In this document: positions 7,162-8,177 of the stretch, one piece after another
Layout: every line of letters starts with the position of its first letter
Numbering within the stretch: the stretch's first letter is position 1
Assembly (NCBI GenBank): GCA_014523485.1
Contig: JAATVK010000208.1
Coordinates: 1-8,177 of the forward strand
DNA length: 8,177 nt
Source of the DNA: Nitrososphaerales archaeon TH5894
GTDB taxonomy: Archaea; Thermoproteota; Nitrososphaeria; Nitrososphaerales; Nitrososphaeraceae
Direction of reading: 5' to 3'
Made by a program: the position numbers and the translations under genes
The notes under the pieces: model-generated
What the model was told of the DNA's origin: nothing
Seen by the model: only the letters and a program-made list of their open reading frames with translations
Databases searched by the model: none

Positions 7162-7854
7162 TTATGAGCTTATTTTTTTTATATATGCAATTAATGAATC
7201 AAAAATTTTCATAGCCGAATTTGACAATCCAAATAATTTCAATTCACGTTGACACGTTCTTTCAGGATGAGGCATCATTCCTACAATATTTTTAGCATCA
7301 TTACTAACTCCCGCAATAGCATCAAGAGAACCATTAGGATCGTCATTATGATAACTAAAAACTATCTGATCTTTTTTTTTAATCTCTTTTAACTGATCCT
7401 GATTTAAAATATATCTTCCTTCTCCATTAGCAATAGGAATTTTAAATAATTCATTCATTTTAAATTTAGATGTAAAAGGTGTATGTGTATTTCTAACCTT
7501 CAGATCTGTCCATTTACAAGTAAAATTAAGGGATTTATTCTTAATTAATGAGCCCGGAAGTAATTCAGATTCAACTAAAATTTGGAATCCATTACAAATT
7601 CCCAATATAGGAACTCCATCTTTGCCCAGTCTTTTCACTTCTTTGATTATAGGACTATGAGCAGCGATGATTCCTGCTCTTAGTCTATCACCAAAAGAAA
7701 AACCACCAGGAATAATTATTGCATCATAATTTTTTATCTTTTCTTTTTTATGCCATATAAAATCAGTTTTTATATTATATAAATTTGTTAAGACATGATA
7801 TATATCCCTATCACAATTGCTTCCGGGAAAGATTGGAATTGCAATTTTTTGCAT
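7162..7854 (-). CDS. purQ: Phosphoribosylformylglycinamidine synthase glutaminase subunit PurQ
   Basis: A 230-residue class I (triad) glutamine amidotransferase that releases ammonia from glutamine for PurL in FGAM synthesis. The start carries FPGSNCDRD at 9-17, a PurQ hallmark. PGGFSFGDRLRAG at 49-61 forms the oxyanion region. The nucleophile Cys87 lies in GICNGFQ at 85-91. The triad is completed by His196 and Glu198 in MMPHPER at 193-199. ANGEGRY at 142-148 and SYHNDDPNGS at 167-176 are further conserved PurQ segments. Length is normal for the stand-alone subunit. It is the first gene of the minus-strand run, reading away from the divergent CBS-domain gene, and is followed 25 bases later by purL. 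The ATG start is the only one that keeps the IPIFPGSN strand at the N-terminus. No Shine-Dalgarno is visible, and AT-rich boxes lie 20-41 bases upstream. Stop TAA. Confidence 0.97.
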   Translation of the reverse strand: MQKIAIPIFPGSNCDRDIYHVLTNLYNIKTDFIWHKKEKIKNYDAIIIPGGFSFGDRLRAGIIAAHSPIIKEVKRLGKDGVPILGICNGFQILVESELLPGSLIKNKSLNFTCKWTDLKVRNTHTPFTSKFKMNELFKIPIANGEGRYILNQDQLKEIKKKDQIVFSYHNDDPNGSLDAIAGVSNDAKNIVGMMPHPERTCQRELKLFGLSNSAMKIFDSLIAYIKKISS

Positions 7855-7977
7855 TTGAATATTCTAAAAAAACATTTATAGGATTAATATTTTTGGGTCA
7901 AAAAAAAGTATGTTAAAGAAATACTATTAAATTGATAGAATTATAAGGTTTTCAATTTTATAATACATTTCATTGCT
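7855..7977. promoter_or_regulatory. Divergent promoter region between purQ and the CBS-domain gene
   Basis: This 123-base gap separates two divergent starts and contains no open frame long enough for a gene. Adjacent to the purQ ATG is an 8-bp palindrome GAATATTC (7857-7864). Two candidate TATA boxes face purQ: CCTATAAATG (7873-7882, minus strand) and an AAAATATTAAT-like box (7884-7895, minus strand). Two face the CBS gene: GAATTATAAGG (7938-7948) and TTTTATAAT (7956-7964). Two A-runs (7866-7872 and 7900-7907) also occur. Which boxes are used cannot be told from sequence. Confidence 0.5.
7939..7948 (+). promoter_or_regulatory. Possible TATA box for the CBS-domain gene
   Basis: AATTATAAGG is centred about 35 bases before the ATG at 7978. 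With standard archaeal spacing it would start transcription near 7968-7970 and leave a leader of roughly eight to ten bases. The second box at 7956-7964 lies too near the ATG to serve this start codon, unless translation begins at the next in-frame ATG (8002-8004). Confidence 0.35.
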
Positions 7978-8177
7978 ATGATTGAATCTGTAAGGGATAT
8001 AATGATAAAAGATCTGCTCACAATATCTGAAAATGAAACTGCGTTAAAAGCAGCGCAGTTGATGACTGAAAAGGGAGTAAGCTCTATAATTGTTTTATCT
8101 GATGATCAACCCATCGGGATTGTTACAGAAAAAGATTTTATCAAAAAGATTTGTCTAAAAGAATTAAAACTATCAAG
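7978..8177 (+). CDS. CBS-domain protein (partial, 3' end missing)
   Basis: The first 66 codons read into a CBS domain, a module that often binds adenosine nucleotides and senses energy state. Residues 4-12 (SVRDIMIKD) match the usual opening of CBS proteins. LLTISENETALKAAQLM continues the first helix. GVSSIIVL and QPIGIVTEKDF (about residues 33-54) are the classic strand-turn-strand ending in a T-E-K/R-D motif. The remainder, including any second CBS domain or fused effector domain, lies beyond the window, so no function can be assigned. The first ATG is preferred because it keeps the SVRDIM segment. The gene is transcribed away from purQ and shares its upstream region. The frame is open to the edge and was too short for automatic ORF listing. 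Confidence 0.8.
   Translation, partial: MIESVRDIMIKDLLTISENETALKAAQLMTEKGVSSIIVLSDDQPIGIVTEKDFIKKICLKELKLS

Noticed and set aside
7956..7964. TTTTATAAT as the main TATA box of the CBS-domain gene
   Set aside because: Its centre is only about 18 bases before the ATG, which would place the transcript start inside the coding region. The box near 7939-7948 fits better.
7855..7977. A possible hidden purS or small RNA in the divergent gap
   Set aside because: The gap is too short for PurS in any frame, and no stable GC-bearing stem or tRNA-like fold is visible.
1..8177. A novel defence, mobile or CRISPR-like system
   Set aside because: Every long frame on the minus strand is a recognisable housekeeping gene. 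There are no regular spaced repeats, transposase or integrase motifs, attachment sites or tRNA genes.

Overview
The window is an AT-rich stretch (roughly one third G+C by eye) of an archaeal chromosome. Several things point to an archaeon: a TrmI-type tRNA m1A methyltransferase, an archaeal-type HAD phosphoglycolate phosphatase, a separate small PurL and PurQ, and starts without Shine-Dalgarno sequences that have TATA-like AT boxes some 20-45 bases upstream. The low G+C, the leaderless-looking starts and the gene set would suit an ammonia-oxidising thaumarchaeote (Nitrososphaeria). That placement is inference, because no lineage-specific marker lies in the window.

Layout: six genes in a row are on the minus strand, so they read from right to left: purQ (7854-7162), purL (7136-4911), purF (4815-3379), a phosphoglycolate phosphatase-like HAD gene (3322-2609), argS (2612-657) and the 5' part of a trmI-like gene (596-1, running off the left edge). 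A divergent CBS-domain gene starts at 7978 on the plus strand and runs off the right edge. The 123-base gap 7855-7977 is a divergent promoter region. Smaller gaps of 95 bases (purL-purF), 56 bases (purF-phosphatase) and 60 bases (argS-trmI) each hold an AT-rich box that could be a promoter. The phosphatase and argS share an ATGA overlap and are probably translationally coupled.

How the genes work together: PurF catalyses the first committed step of de novo purine synthesis (PRPP to phosphoribosylamine). PurL and PurQ form most of the FGAM synthetase of step four; the third subunit, PurS, is not in this window. The phosphatase removes phosphoglycolate, a metabolic by-product. ArgRS and TrmI belong to tRNA charging and tRNA modification. 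The neighbourhood is thus a housekeeping block of nucleotide synthesis plus translation.

I found no mobile element, CRISPR array, RNA gene or recognisable novel system. The items worth a second look are small: a TTG start for purL next to overlapping inverted repeats, the absent purS, a hairpin plus T-run spanning the purF stop codon, an inverted repeat abutting the trmI start, and repeated long A-tracts inside coding frames.
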